The translations under genes and the position numbers were made by a program. The notes under the pieces were generated by a model. It made no database searches. It was given only the letters and a program-made list of their open reading frames with translations, and was not told the origin of the DNA. Of a stretch of 64,000 nt of DNA, positions 51,128 to 60,723 are shown in pieces (position 1 is the first letter of the stretch; every line of letters starts with the position of its first letter). Source of the stretch: Pyxidicoccus fallax (GTDB lineage: Bacteria; Myxococcota; Myxococcia; Myxococcales; Myxococcaceae); NCBI RefSeq assembly GCF_012933655.1, contig NZ_JABBJJ010000015.1, forward strand, positions 1-64,000. The letters are read 5' to 3'.

Positions 51128-52012
51128 ATGTCCTCCTCGAACCATCAACCCGGCATCCTCGAACCCCACTGTGCCGTGGGGCGCACCCTGACGTTCCGCA
51201 TCGCGCCCGGCACCGACATCGTCGCCGCGCTGCGCAGGCTGCGAGACGGCTTTCCTCCTGAGCTGGGCGTGGTCGGCCTCGGTGCGCCGACGGTGCTCGC
51301 GCTGGGCAAGCGGGTGCCCGGGCTGCGGGTGTTTCCGGCCATGTCCGGCCCGGCGTGCAGCGTTCCGTCCACCCAGCAGGCGCTGTGGTTCATGCTGCGC
51401 GGCAGGGACCGGGGCGCGGTGTTCGACGCCTCGCGCAGCCTGCGCAAGCTGATGGGCGATGCGTTCCTGACGGTCGACGTGATGGACACCTTCACGTACC
51501 ACGGCGGCCGGGACCTCACGCGCTTCGAGGACGGCACCGAGAACCCCAAGGGCGATGATGCCGTCGAGGCCGCCATCGTCTCGGAAGGGGAGGGGCTGCG
51601 CGGCTCCAGCTTCGTCGCGGTGCAGCGGTGGGTACACGACCTGGCGCGGTTCGAGGGGTTCGAGCCCCGCGAGCGCAACCACGTCATCGGCCGCGATGCG
51701 GAGACGAACGAGGAGCTGGAGGACGCTCCGCCCACCGCGCATGTGAAGCGCACGGCGCAGGAGAGCTTCGAGCCGGCCGCGTTCATGGTGCGCCGCTCGA
51801 TGCCGTGGGCGAGCGCGGACCGCGAGGGGCTGGAGTTCATCGCCTACGTCGCGAAGCTGGAGGGCTTCGAGCAGATGCTGCGGCGGATGGTGGGCGAGGA
51901 GGACGGGCAGGCCGATGGCCTGTTCCGGTTCTCCTTCCCCATCTCCGGCGGGTACTACTGGTGCCCCCCGCTCGCGAACGGGAAGCTGGACCTGCGCGCG
52001 CTGGGGCTCTGA
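51128..52012 (+). CDS. DyP-type peroxidase
   Basis: Starting at the ATG at 51128 (MSSSNHQPGIL) the protein has 294 residues; an in-frame ATG at 51107 would add seven. It carries the DyP signature FEDGTENP with catalytic Asp135, a proximal haem ligand candidate His205 in AHVKRTA, and the C-terminal GYYWCPPLANGKLDL. DyP peroxidases use haem and hydrogen peroxide to oxidise dyes, lignin-like compounds and other phenolics. The length fits the shorter bacterial classes. No encapsulin gene is nearby and no encapsulin targeting tail is obvious, so free cytosolic location is likely. Confidence 0.9.
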   Translation: MSSSNHQPGILEPHCAVGRTLTFRIAPGTDIVAALRRLRDGFPPELGVVGLGAPTVLALGKRVPGLRVFPAMSGPACSVPSTQQALWFMLRGRDRGAVFDASRSLRKLMGDAFLTVDVMDTFTYHGGRDLTRFEDGTENPKGDDAVEAAIVSEGEGLRGSSFVAVQRWVHDLARFEGFEPRERNHVIGRDAETNEELEDAPPTAHVKRTAQESFEPAAFMVRRSMPWASADREGLEFIAYVAKLEGFEQMLRRMVGEEDGQADGLFRFSFPISGGYYWCPPLANGKLDLRALGL

Positions 52013-52020
52013 CGCTCGGG

Positions 52021-54732
52021 TCAAGCCATGGACTGGCTCTCACCCGCCTCCAGGACGGGGTGAGGCCTCCTGCCGGCCGGCTCCGGGGGCGACTCCGAGT
52101 CGGCCGGCAGCTCGACGACGAAGGTCGCGCCGCCTCCCTGCGTGTCCTCCACCTGGATGGCGCCCCCGTGCGCCTGGACGATCTGCCGCGTCACATAAAG
52201 CCCCAGGCCGAAGCCGGAGATGTTCGTCCCCCGCACCGCCCGCTCGAACACCTGGAAGATGCGCTCCCGGTCCTTCGCGGCGATGCCCGGCCCGTGGTCC
52301 TGCACCAACAGCCGGACCCGCTCCTCCCGCGCTTGCACGGACACCCGCACGGGGCGCTGCTCGCCATACTTGATGGCGTTCCCGACCAGGTTCGCCACCA
52401 CCTGCTCGATGCGGGGCCGGTCCCACCGCCCATGGATGGCGCCATCGTGCTCGAACCGGATGGCAATGCGCTCGCGGGCCAGCTCCTCGTTGAACCCCGC
52501 GAGCACCTCGTCCACCACCTCGGTCAGCTCCACGTCTCCGAAGTGCAGCTCCATCCGTCCGGTGAGGATGCGCGACACGTCCAGCAGGTTGTCGATGTGC
52601 TCCCGCAGCCGGTTCAACTGCCGGTCCGCCAGGCGCAGCAGCCGGGTGACTCGCGCGGACTCCGGCGCCGGCCTGGCGCGAAGGGCCTCCCGCTCCACGG
52701 ACTGCAGGTGCAGCTTGAGCGAGGTGAGCGGGGTCTTCAGCTCGTGCGAGGCGATGGAGAGGAACTCCTCCCGCGCCTGCGTGGCCTCGCGCGAGCGGCG
52801 GTAGAGCCTCGCCGCGTCGATGGCCAGTCCTCCGCGCTGGGAGACCTCCTCGATGAGCGCCAGCTCTGCTTCCGAATACGGCGGGCGCCCGGGCTCCGGA
52901 GTCAGCACGTACAGGCCCAGCACCTCGCCGCGCACCCGCAGAGGCGTCACCCAGGCGGGAGCGTCGCCGGGCACCCGGGTGGCGGTGCACGCTCCGTCGC
53001 CGCCACGCACGGCCTCGAGCCACCGGTCCAGCTGCTCCGGAGTCACGTCCACGTCCCGTGCCCTCCGGCGCTGTCCCTCTCCCGTTCCGGCGTCGGCGAG
53101 CACCGCTCGCCAGTGCGGGGACTCCCCGGGCCCGTGCTCCCGCACCAGGAGCACGCACGTCCGGGCGAGCGCGGGGACCAGCAGGTGCGCCACCGTGTCG
53201 AGCGTCACGTCGAAGTCCAGGGAGGATGCCAGCTGACGGCTGGTGTCCGACAGCAGCCGCAGGGACTCTTCCGCCCGCTTGCGCTCGGAGATGTCGGTGG
53301 CGATTCCACACACCGCGTAGATGGCCCCTGTCGCATCCTTCAGCGGGAACTTCTGCACCAGGTAGGTATGCCGCCCATCGGGCAGGGGGAAGGCCTCCTC
53401 GTACTCCAGGGTGGCCTGGGTTTCGAACACCTGGTGGTCCGCCTCCACGAAGCGCTTCGCCTCCTCCGGTGGGAAGAGCTCCGCGTCGGTCCGACCAATC
53501 AGCGCCTCCCTCCCGTTCGCGCACAGGAGCTCCTCCACCCGGCGATTGACGCTGAGGTACCGCCCCCGCATGTCCTTCACGAAGATGAGGGACTGGGAGT
53601 ACTCGACGAGCGAGCTGACAATCTGCTGCTGTCCCGCCCGATGCGCCGCCGCGAGCAGCCGCGCCTGGGTCCGCCGCAGCGCTTCCTCGGCGCGCCTGCG
53701 GGGCGTGACGTCGACCACCGTGCCTTCGATGAGCGCTCCGTCCGGGCTCTGGCACGCCGACAGCGCCAGGAAGCGGCGCTGCCCGCTCTCGTCGGAGCGC
53801 TCGAACTCGTACTCCGCCACCGTGCGCTCGCTGGCGAGCCGTGCCCGGAGCGGCGACGCCGCGGCGCCGAGCACCTCCTCCAGGGACTCGCCTTCGAGCT
53901 CCCTCGCCTCCGCCTTCCCGAACAGGGTCGCCGCCAGCCGGTTGGCGCGCGCGAAGCGGCCGCCGGACACCTGCCACAGGCCGACGAGCGCCCCCTCGTA
54001 CAAGTCCCTGTGCATCTCCTCGCTCCGCCGGACGGACCGCACCGACGCGTCGAGTGGCAGCACGACGCGGTGGTACACGAACAGCAGGAGCACGACGAAC
54101 AGGCCCAGGCCCGCCAGCAGCGTTCCGCCCTGCAGCCAGCGCAGCCGCGCCAGCCTCTGGTCGCTCCGCGTCTGAAGGAGGGCGACGTACCTGTCGGTCT
54201 GCTCGACGAGCTCATCGGACTTGTGCTGGATGCGATTGATGTGCGGGTTGTGTGTCAGCGCGCTGCGCTCGGCGCGCAGCGCCATGACGCCCGCGTGCTC
54301 CAGCTCGCGGAAACCCGCCTCGATGGCGCTCAGCGGGCCCCGGAGGTCGGTGTCGCGCATCGGCGGCACGGAGACCCACAGCCCTCCCAGCTCCGTGGGG
54401 CCGCCGTCGAGCAGGGCGTGCGTGCGCTCGTGGAACTGTCGGGCTGTCGCCTGGGCCGCCGAGCGCTCCTTCAGGAGCAGGGGCCAGTCCCGCTGGGACA
54501 GCCCCACCAGCGCCAGGTTCGTCTCGCGGGTGTACCGCTCGGCCAACAGCCGGAGCGAGCCCGCGACATTGAGCATGGCCGCATCCGCGCGCTTGGCGCG
54601 GGCCACCTCGGCCATGAGCCCCTGCGACACGCTCAGGAAGAGCAGGAACAGGGAGAGCAGCAGGCCGATGCGCAACATCAGCCCGGACCGCAGGCGCGCC
54701 AGGTCTTCGCCGAACCGCATGGCGTGCCTCAT
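52021..54732 (-). CDS. Membrane sensor histidine kinase with PAS and GAF domains
   Basis: The 903-residue protein starts at the ATG at 54732, whose ATGA overlaps the stop of the upstream gene. It has a first membrane helix (LRIGLLLSLFLLFLSVS, residues 20-37), a helical periplasmic domain like the PilJ-type sensor domain, and a second helix (GTLLAGLGLFVVLLLFVYH, near 205). Two PAS domains, a GAF domain (about 500-630), a HisKA domain with ASHELKTPL (His663) and a HATPase domain ending with GLYVTRQIV and GGGATFVVELPADSES follow. It is coupled to a PhnD-like binding lipoprotein, which probably presents a ligand to its periplasmic domain. No response regulator lies beside it. Confidence 0.9.
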   Translation of the reverse strand: MRHAMRFGEDLARLRSGLMLRIGLLLSLFLLFLSVSQGLMAEVARAKRADAAMLNVAGSLRLLAERYTRETNLALVGLSQRDWPLLLKERSAAQATARQFHERTHALLDGGPTELGGLWVSVPPMRDTDLRGPLSAIEAGFRELEHAGVMALRAERSALTHNPHINRIQHKSDELVEQTDRYVALLQTRSDQRLARLRWLQGGTLLAGLGLFVVLLLFVYHRVVLPLDASVRSVRRSEEMHRDLYEGALVGLWQVSGGRFARANRLAATLFGKAEARELEGESLEEVLGAAASPLRARLASERTVAEYEFERSDESGQRRFLALSACQSPDGALIEGTVVDVTPRRRAEEALRRTQARLLAAAHRAGQQQIVSSLVEYSQSLIFVKDMRGRYLSVNRRVEELLCANGREALIGRTDAELFPPEEAKRFVEADHQVFETQATLEYEEAFPLPDGRHTYLVQKFPLKDATGAIYAVCGIATDISERKRAEESLRLLSDTSRQLASSLDFDVTLDTVAHLLVPALARTCVLLVREHGPGESPHWRAVLADAGTGEGQRRRARDVDVTPEQLDRWLEAVRGGDGACTATRVPGDAPAWVTPLRVRGEVLGLYVLTPEPGRPPYSEAELALIEEVSQRGGLAIDAARLYRRSREATQAREEFLSIASHELKTPLTSLKLHLQSVEREALRARPAPESARVTRLLRLADRQLNRLREHIDNLLDVSRILTGRMELHFGDVELTEVVDEVLAGFNEELARERIAIRFEHDGAIHGRWDRPRIEQVVANLVGNAIKYGEQRPVRVSVQAREERVRLLVQDHGPGIAAKDRERIFQVFERAVRGTNISGFGLGLYVTRQIVQAHGGAIQVEDTQGGGATFVVELPADSESPPEPAGRRPHPVLEAGESQSMA

Positions 54733-55706
54733 CGGAGGTCCAGGAACCCGGTCCGCCGCGCGAGCGCATGGCGTTGGCGGATTCCATCGTAGTGCGCGTC
54801 CTCCACGGGCTCGAAGCGGCTGATCAGCGCCTCATCGAGAATCCGGCGCCCCTCCGTGTCCTCGTGCATGTGGGTCAGCGCGAAGGCCAGGCGCCGCCGC
54901 AAGTCGGGCGCCATCCGCGTGGAGACCACCACCGGGGGAATGGCCTCGGGCCCCAGGGAGTGCAGCACACGGACCTGGCCGGCGGCCCCGAAGTGCTTCT
55001 CCCGGTCATAATCGAGCACCAGGCTGTCGACGAAGCTCGCATCCGCCTCGCCGCTCGCCACCATCCGGATGGACTCCTCGTGTGAGCCCGAGCGGACGAC
55101 CTTGCCGAAGAAGCCCTTCGTCAGCCCGCGCTCGATGAGGAAGGAGCGGGGCATGTTGTAGCCGGAGTTGGAAGTCTCCTCGTTGTAGACGAGCGTCGCG
55201 CCCTTCAAGTCCTCGAAGCGGCGGAAGCGGCTGTCCTCGCGGACGATGAGGTCGGAGAAGTAGACGGGCCGGTCCCCATAGCGGGGCGCTTTCATCACCG
55301 GGGCGGCCAGCACGTCCACGACGGGCTGGGGCCGGTCATGCTTGAGCACGTAGGGGTAGCCGCAGATGAAGCCCACCTCCACGGCGCCGTCGTCGATCAT
55401 CTCGTTGATGGTGCCGTAGGAAAACCCGCTCACGAGCTCGACCTGCTGGCCCAGCTGGCGCGCGAGCCAGTCCGCGAGCTTCGCGTAGACACCGATGCCC
55501 GACTCGGACACGAAGGCCGCGCTCATCGCGATGCGGATGGGCGGCCCTGGGAGTCGCTGCTCGGGCGGCTCCGGCTTCAGCACCGAAGCGGCCGTCTGCT
55601 CGGCGGCGGGAGGGCGGTTGGAGGACTCCCCCCCGATACACCCGGGGAGCAACAGCGCCCCTCCGAGCAGGCTCAGGGCCAGCAGGCCCATGACGAATCG
55701 CGACAT
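54729..55706 (-). CDS. PhnD-like phosphate/phosphonate-type substrate-binding lipoprotein
   Basis: The 325-residue protein has a lipoprotein signal ending LPGC (Cys23). A periplasmic binding domain of the PhnD family follows: IRIAMSAAFVSESGIGVYAKLADWLARQLG, EVGFICGYPYVLKH, a DLKGATLVYNEETSNSGY motif and SGEADASFVDSLVLDYD. PhnD-type proteins bind phosphonate, phosphite or related anions, or act as sensors. No ABC permease or ATPase gene is present. The stop overlaps the histidine kinase start by four bases, so the pair most likely forms a ligand-sensing unit, not a transporter. Confidence 0.87.
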   Translation of the reverse strand: MSRFVMGLLALSLLGGALLLPGCIGGESSNRPPAAEQTAASVLKPEPPEQRLPGPPIRIAMSAAFVSESGIGVYAKLADWLARQLGQQVELVSGFSYGTINEMIDDGAVEVGFICGYPYVLKHDRPQPVVDVLAAPVMKAPRYGDRPVYFSDLIVREDSRFRRFEDLKGATLVYNEETSNSGYNMPRSFLIERGLTKGFFGKVVRSGSHEESIRMVASGEADASFVDSLVLDYDREKHFGAAGQVRVLHSLGPEAIPPVVVSTRMAPDLRRRLAFALTHMHEDTEGRRILDEALISRFEPVEDAHYDGIRQRHALARRTGFLDLR

Positions 55707-55956
55707 CTCGTTCCCCCGGTTCCAGGGGAAACATCGACACCGCGGGGACTTCTGCCGGACGCGAAGAGAGCGTCCGGCCGCCTCCGTGGCCTGGCCGAGT
55801 GCTCGACCCTGTGGGCGATGCCCAGCGGACCGCCGGCGACCATGAATGCCCGGTACCTATCACGCTCCGTAACAGTCCTTCCGCGCCACCCGTGCGATGT
55901 GGAGGGCCGTTCCGGACCGCGCGGGTCTCGCACAGCAAGGGGGGAGGGCGTACGGG
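55707..55956. other. Gap between PhnD-like gene and FHA gene
   Basis: These 250 bases contain the upstream region of both divergent genes. A G-rich stretch at 55939-55948 probably serves as ribosome binding site for the FHA gene. No other feature was seen. Confidence 0.4.
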
Positions 55957-56502
55957 TTGCGATACACCGCTTCGGTGGCGGAGGATCGGCCCGTGTACCT
56001 CAGGTGCTCTGTCCTCGCCTCCCAGCTTCGGTCCGACCGCGAGGCCTTCCTTCGCGGCCGGACGTGTCCGGTGCTGGTGTGGGAGGACGCGCCCTCCGTG
56101 GCTTTCGCGGGCCCCCAACGGCAGACCACGACCCTGCCCAGCTACCGTCCCGATGCCCGGACCTCGCCAGAGCCGCTCATCTACGAGGTGCGCCCGAGAC
56201 TTCGCATCTCCGCGGGCGATGACACCCGCGTGACGGTGGGACGTGACGCCGGGTGTGACATCTTCCTGCCGCATGCCACCGCGTCGCGCCTGCATGCGTA
56301 CTTCGGTCAGGACCCGACCACCGGTGCGTGGACCCTCACCGACGCAGGAAGCCAGAACGGCACCTTCCTGGATGGCGTGCTCATCATGCCGGGCAGGTCC
56401 TCGTCGCTGCTCGGCAGGTCCTCGCTGCGCTTCGGGCGCGCGGAGCTGCTGTTCCTCCAGCCCGCGGCCCTCGAGGAGTACCTGCTCGCCCGGTCCCCGT
56501 AG
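55957..56502 (+). CDS. FHA-domain protein
   Basis: I place the start at TTG 55957, because the GGGGGGAGGG stretch eight bases upstream and the TTGCGxT start region are kept in the degenerate copy at 57887; GTG 55975 is an alternative. The 181-residue protein has an unfamiliar N-terminal half (VYLRCSVLASQLRSDREAFLRGR). Its C-terminal FHA domain reads RVTVGRDAGCDIFLPHATASRLHA, then SQNGTFLDG, near residues 90-150. FHA domains bind phosphothreonine, so this is likely a partner of Ser/Thr kinases, which are plentiful in myxobacteria. No kinase gene is adjacent. Confidence 0.82.
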   Translation: MRYTASVAEDRPVYLRCSVLASQLRSDREAFLRGRTCPVLVWEDAPSVAFAGPQRQTTTLPSYRPDARTSPEPLIYEVRPRLRISAGDDTRVTVGRDAGCDIFLPHATASRLHAYFGQDPTTGAWTLTDAGSQNGTFLDGVLIMPGRSSSLLGRSSLRFGRAELLFLQPAALEEYLLARSP

Positions 56503-56653
56503 TCTGCATCAGCGGACCCACTCGCGAGTCCGCGACGACCCTCGCCAATAACACCCAGGGCGAGTCAGTTTGGAGGCGCTGACTGAGCTGACGAATCGCC
56601 ATACCCTTGTCTCGTATTTGTCATTTCCGGGTGACCCGGAAGAGGTAGCCGCG

Positions 56654-57829
56654 ATGATGAGACGGATGTGGGGCGTGATGGCTCTGTGGCTGGTGGCGTG
56701 CTCCTCGGGGGTGGCCCCGGAGGAGGTACGCCCGGCGCCAGTCACCGAGTCGGTGGACCCGGGGGGCAAGACGGTGTCGCTGACGGGGCAGGCCACGCTC
56801 CAGGTCGCGGCTGGCGCGCTGACGGAAGAGACCCAGGTGACCCTTGCCGTCACGGAGGCGCCCGTGGCTCCGCCGGGCACGCAGATGAGCCAGGTCCTCG
56901 AGCTGACCCCTCACGGCACACGCTTCGAGACTCCGGCGCGCGTCACGCTGCGCTACACGGGCAATGCGCCGCCGGGACGCCTCGCGGTGCTGAGACTCGC
57001 GGACGCGGAAAGCAACACGTGGGAGCCCGTGGGCGGCGCGCGCTTCTCCGGTGGAACGGCCACGTTCGACACCACCACCTTCAGCTACTATGTGGTGACG
57101 GACGGCTTCGCCTGTGAGCCGCAGCAGACTCCCGCCAATGCCTGCGGCTCGGCCTGCGGTGGGGATGAGTATTGCGCCTCGGATGCCCGGTGCAGGCGGA
57201 TGCTGCCCAGCGAGTTGTGTGGCAACACCTCCCTGTATGTCATGCATGGCGAACTGCCCGACCTGTCCGGCGTGGCCCCGGCCGACACCGAGGATGCCCG
57301 CTCCGGTAACCTCATCGCCGAGGCGCTCGGCACCTGGTGCGGCGTCACCCCGACGCCGCTCAACCAGGCGGAGAAGGGCATCCTCGATGCCTGCACCGAT
57401 GCTCCGCTGCTCGGCAGTGGCAACACCCTCGTGCTTGCCGGCAGCGGCTACGCCCAGCGCCTGGGCCGCTTCGTGGTTCAGGATGCGTCACCGTTGCTGC
57501 TGGGCAGTGGTAGCACCTCCGGCACCCTCCGCTTCAGCAAGCGCGACGGCACCGTCCTGGCGGAGTTCCCGTCCAGCCGGGTGAACCCGACGAACGACTA
57601 CTTCACCTACCACCTGATGACCATGCCAGGAGGTGCGCTCGTGCTGCAGGTCTACGGGATTGGCTGGGAGGGCACGCCCGCGGGAGTCTGGCACTTCATC
57701 CACCGCGCACTGCCCGACATCCAGGCGGGCACCGCGACCTGGTCCTCCTATCAGCTCTACGAGTGGACCGATGATGGTGACGGGCAGAAGGGGCCCGGCG
57801 ATACCTACCGGCTGATTGCCCAGGAGTAG
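56654..57829 (+). CDS. Lipoprotein with ZU5-like N-terminal region
   Basis: The ATG at 56654 (MMRRMWGVMALWLVAC) follows GAAGAGG and gives a lipoprotein signal with Cys16. The 391-residue protein starts with a domain of about 110 residues of the type found at the start of ZU5-like proteins: VSLTGQATLQVAAGALTEETQVTLAV, then LELTPHGTRFETPARVTLRY. A cysteine-rich stretch (FACEPQQTPANACGSACGGDEYCASDARCRR) follows. The C-terminal half is a beta-rich region I do not recognise. It lies between two copies of an FHA gene, the second of which is broken. Confidence 0.65.
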   Translation: MMRRMWGVMALWLVACSSGVAPEEVRPAPVTESVDPGGKTVSLTGQATLQVAAGALTEETQVTLAVTEAPVAPPGTQMSQVLELTPHGTRFETPARVTLRYTGNAPPGRLAVLRLADAESNTWEPVGGARFSGGTATFDTTTFSYYVVTDGFACEPQQTPANACGSACGGDEYCASDARCRRMLPSELCGNTSLYVMHGELPDLSGVAPADTEDARSGNLIAEALGTWCGVTPTPLNQAEKGILDACTDAPLLGSGNTLVLAGSGYAQRLGRFVVQDASPLLLGSGSTSGTLRFSKRDGTVLAEFPSSRVNPTNDYFTYHLMTMPGGALVLQVYGIGWEGTPAGVWHFIHRALPDIQAGTATWSSYQLYEWTDDGDGQKGPGDTYRLIAQE

Positions 57830-57886
57830 TCCTCTCGGAGCATCGAGCCCGTTCGCCAGCACGAGCAAGGGGGCAGGGCGCACGGG

Positions 57887-58341
57887 TTGCGGTGCACCGC
57901 TTCGGTGGCGGAGGCTCGGCCCGTGTACCTCAGGTTCTCTGTCCTCGCCTCTCAGCTTCGGTCCGACCGCGAGGCTTTTCTTCGCGGCCGGACGTGCCCG
58001 GTGCTGGTGTGGGAGGACGCTCCCTCCGTGGCTCTCGCGGGCTCCCACCGGCAGACCACGACCCTGCCCAGCTACCGTCCCGTGACGCCGGGTGTGACAT
58101 CTTCCTGCCGCATGCCACCGCGTCGCGCCTGCATGCGTACTTCGGTCAGGACCCGACCACCGGTGCGTGGACCCTCACCGACGCGGGAAGCCAGAACGGC
58201 ACCTTCCTGGATGGTGTGCTCATCATGCCGGGCAGGTCCTCGCCGCTGCTCGGCCGGGCCTCGCTGCGCTTCGGGCGCGCGGAATTGCTGTTCCTCCAGC
58301 CCGCCGCCCTCGAGGAGTACCTGCTCGCCCGGTCCCCGTAG
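57887..58341 (+). pseudogene. Degenerate copy of the FHA gene
   Basis: The DNA matches 55957-56502 closely, from TTGCGGT at the start to CCCGGTCCCCGTAGTCTG at the end. It lacks about 91 bases corresponding to 56152-56242, just before the FHA core. The loss shifts the frame: the N-terminal half (VYLRFSVLASQLRSDREAF) and the FHA half (HATASRLHAYFGQDPTTGAWTLTDAG) now lie in different frames. The start of the FHA domain itself, including the GR motif, is gone. No intact FHA domain can be made. Confidence 0.85.
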
Positions 58342-58400
58342 TCTGGAGGAACAATCCAAGCGAGGGCGGCCAGGAATGGGGAGCCCTTTCCCAGGCATGA

Positions 58401-58415
58401 TGCACTTGAAGTGCA
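58401..58415. promoter_or_regulatory. Palindrome just upstream of the DUF6891 gene
   Basis: TGCACTTGAAGTGCA is a perfect 7-bp inverted repeat around one base. It lies 20 bases before the ATG at 58435, where an operator would overlap the promoter. Local base composition is less GC-rich than the surroundings. Confidence 0.4.
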
Positions 58416-58434
58416 GATGTGACATACTTTCTGT

Positions 58435-60723
58435 ATGGGTCATGCCAAGCGTTCTAAATTGAACGATTACGTCAGGCGGGAAATCGCAATTGCCCTTGAC
58501 TCCCCGGAAGAGATTGTCGAGAGCGCGGTCATCATCTACGAGGTCGAGCCAGACGAGGTCGAGCCGCTGGTCAATGCCGCGCTCTCAGCGCATAGGACCG
58601 CGTGTGCCAACTGGCCCGAGGTGACGGATTGTGACCGCCTGGATCGCGCCTTCGCGGCGCTCGACAAATCCGGGGTACTGGCGCGCCAGAACTTCACCTG
58701 CTGCAACAACTGTGGACACACCCAGCTCTCCGACCGGATGTACGACGAACTCGAGCGCGGGCGTACGCTCGACGGGTATGTCTTCTATCACCAGCAGGAT
58801 ACCGATAGGGCTGTCGCGGGCGGGGGGCTGCACCTGAGCTACCACTCGCTGACACCCTTGCCGGACGCGGTGATTGCCATCGGCCGCCGCGTCGTCGAAG
58901 CACTGCGTGCACAAGGTCTGGTCGTGACCTGGGACGAGAATCCATACAACGCGATAGAACTGCCATCGTTCGACTGGAAGCGGCGCGGGCCTCCACCTTC
59001 AACCAAGGCGCCTCGCGACTGGAGCCCAGAATCCCTGCTCGATCGCTGGTGTGAAGCGCTACCGGGTTCCGCGGGGGCTGAGCTCGCTGAGGCGCTCGGA
59101 GAACTCTACGGTGAGGCCGCCATCGCGGCTGGGTGTATCGATGTCGCCATCGCGTTGGCACGCGCTCCGTTTGCCATTGAACCGGGCCTCCGCGACAAGC
59201 CGCGAAACAACGCGCTCACGCGGGTAGCACTTGCATTGAGCAAGAGCGACGTGCCCCCTGCTCGAGTCAAAGCCCTGTGGCAGGAGGCTTACGCGGCAGC
59301 CCCTCTCAGTCGTCACGGAGAGCTCATCCATCTTCTGGTCGCCGGTGAGCTCGCTGACCCAGAGCTCCATGCGGTGGCGCGGAATCGAGTAATGCAGACC
59401 CGCCGCGATATCTGCGGTGCAGCCGCGGTCGCCTGGTACCTGGTCCGCGCACCCGCGGAGTCCGTCGATGAGACCGAGCACGCGGCGATGCTCAAGTCCA
59501 TCCGACGGACTTTCGAGAGCTCCAGGGAGGAATTTCGCTATAGCGATACCGAACATGCCCACCTGCGCATCGCGGTTGCCTCCGCACTGTGGGTGATTCA
59601 TGTGCGCCGCGGCGAGCTCGACCTCGCACGCCCGGCACGAGAGCTCGTGCTCGAGGGGCTCGATTCCGATGGCATCAGGATCCTGCCATCGTTCGTGCAG
59701 CGAGCTCTCCTTGCGGCCGCGGCAGAGGTGGGTGAGCTCGCGGGCTGGGTGTCGCGGTGGGATGAGCTCTCTCTGTCGGCGGTGAGTGGAGAGGTCTTGG
59801 ATGCACTCGTGCGCACCGGTCAAATCGACACAGCGGTGGAGGTCGCCGGTCAGCCCGGAAGGCCGACCGAGCTCTTCGCGCGACTCGCGCGGCTCGTCCC
59901 TGATGATCCCCGCGCCTCCATGTGGATCGAGCAAGCAGCGACTGCCGAGAGCCTGATGGCCATCTACAAGGAAGAGGACCTGCTCTCCAGCGAGGAATTC
60001 CGTGACGCTCGCCTCGAGTTCGCCGCGCTGCGTGGAGCGCGCGACGACCGCGAACGCGCGCGTCTGGAGATCGCCGCCATCTCGGCGGACATCCGGGCGG
60101 AGTTCGCCGCTAGCGAAGCAAGGCTGCTTGCGCATCTCGAGCAGGTGCGTGACGGAGCGCGCGGACCCGCTCTGCCCGTGGACGAACGCTGGTTTTCTCC
60201 CGAAGGGACCCGCTCCCTCGAAAAGGCGCTGACAAAGTGGGCGGCCGCGTCCGATAGACGGCAGCGCTTGCTTACCCGTCGCTCGGCGATGATGATCCTG
60301 GAAGCCGCCGTCGCATTCGCCGGTCGTGGCGAGCTGGATCGCGCAAGAGAGCTCGTCGCGCGGGTCGAGGGCGCTGAGCCGCCTGGGGATCCAACGGTGC
60401 TATTTTGGATGGTTGCCGGCCCGTTGATTTCAGCTTGGGTTGCGATCGGCAGGCTCGACGATGCACTCGCCTACGCGCACAAAAGCGGGGTCCTGGGTTG
60501 CGGCGTGATTACCCCCCTCGTCGTGCGGCTCATGGAACTTGGCCGTTCGTCTGAAGCGCTCGAGTTTCTCGGTCCCGCGCTCGACCCTCCGTTCAACTGG
60601 AGGGTTCTGTGCCACCTGGCGCCTGCTGTCCTCGCGGTTTCATCCAATGCACGTATGTGTGCTGCCGCCATGCTCCAGGCGTGGCGTCGCGCCGACACGG
60701 TGCTCGACACACTCGTGTGCTAG
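58435..60723 (+). CDS. Large protein with DUF6891-type N-terminal domain and helical repeats
   Basis: The 762-residue protein starts at the ATG at 58435; no clear ribosome binding site is seen. The N-terminal 190 residues contain FTCCNNCGHTQL (Cys89, Cys90, Cys93) and GYVFYHQQDTDRAVAGGGLHLSYHS, the pattern I associate with DUF6891. The rest is almost all alpha-helical with repeat-like pairs (GELDRARELVARVEG, GRLDDALAYAHKSG), like TPR-type solenoids. It has no signal or membrane segment. Its first 100 bases are poorer in GC than the neighbours, and a gene remnant follows directly, so it may have been acquired by transfer. Function is unknown. Confidence 0.65.
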   Translation: MGHAKRSKLNDYVRREIAIALDSPEEIVESAVIIYEVEPDEVEPLVNAALSAHRTACANWPEVTDCDRLDRAFAALDKSGVLARQNFTCCNNCGHTQLSDRMYDELERGRTLDGYVFYHQQDTDRAVAGGGLHLSYHSLTPLPDAVIAIGRRVVEALRAQGLVVTWDENPYNAIELPSFDWKRRGPPPSTKAPRDWSPESLLDRWCEALPGSAGAELAEALGELYGEAAIAAGCIDVAIALARAPFAIEPGLRDKPRNNALTRVALALSKSDVPPARVKALWQEAYAAAPLSRHGELIHLLVAGELADPELHAVARNRVMQTRRDICGAAAVAWYLVRAPAESVDETEHAAMLKSIRRTFESSREEFRYSDTEHAHLRIAVASALWVIHVRRGELDLARPARELVLEGLDSDGIRILPSFVQRALLAAAAEVGELAGWVSRWDELSLSAVSGEVLDALVRTGQIDTAVEVAGQPGRPTELFARLARLVPDDPRASMWIEQAATAESLMAIYKEEDLLSSEEFRDARLEFAALRGARDDRERARLEIAAISADIRAEFAASEARLLAHLEQVRDGARGPALPVDERWFSPEGTRSLEKALTKWAAASDRRQRLLTRRSAMMILEAAVAFAGRGELDRARELVARVEGAEPPGDPTVLFWMVAGPLISAWVAIGRLDDALAYAHKSGVLGCGVITPLVVRLMELGRSSEALEFLGPALDPPFNWRVLCHLAPAVLAVSSNARMCAAAMLQAWRRADTVLDTLVC

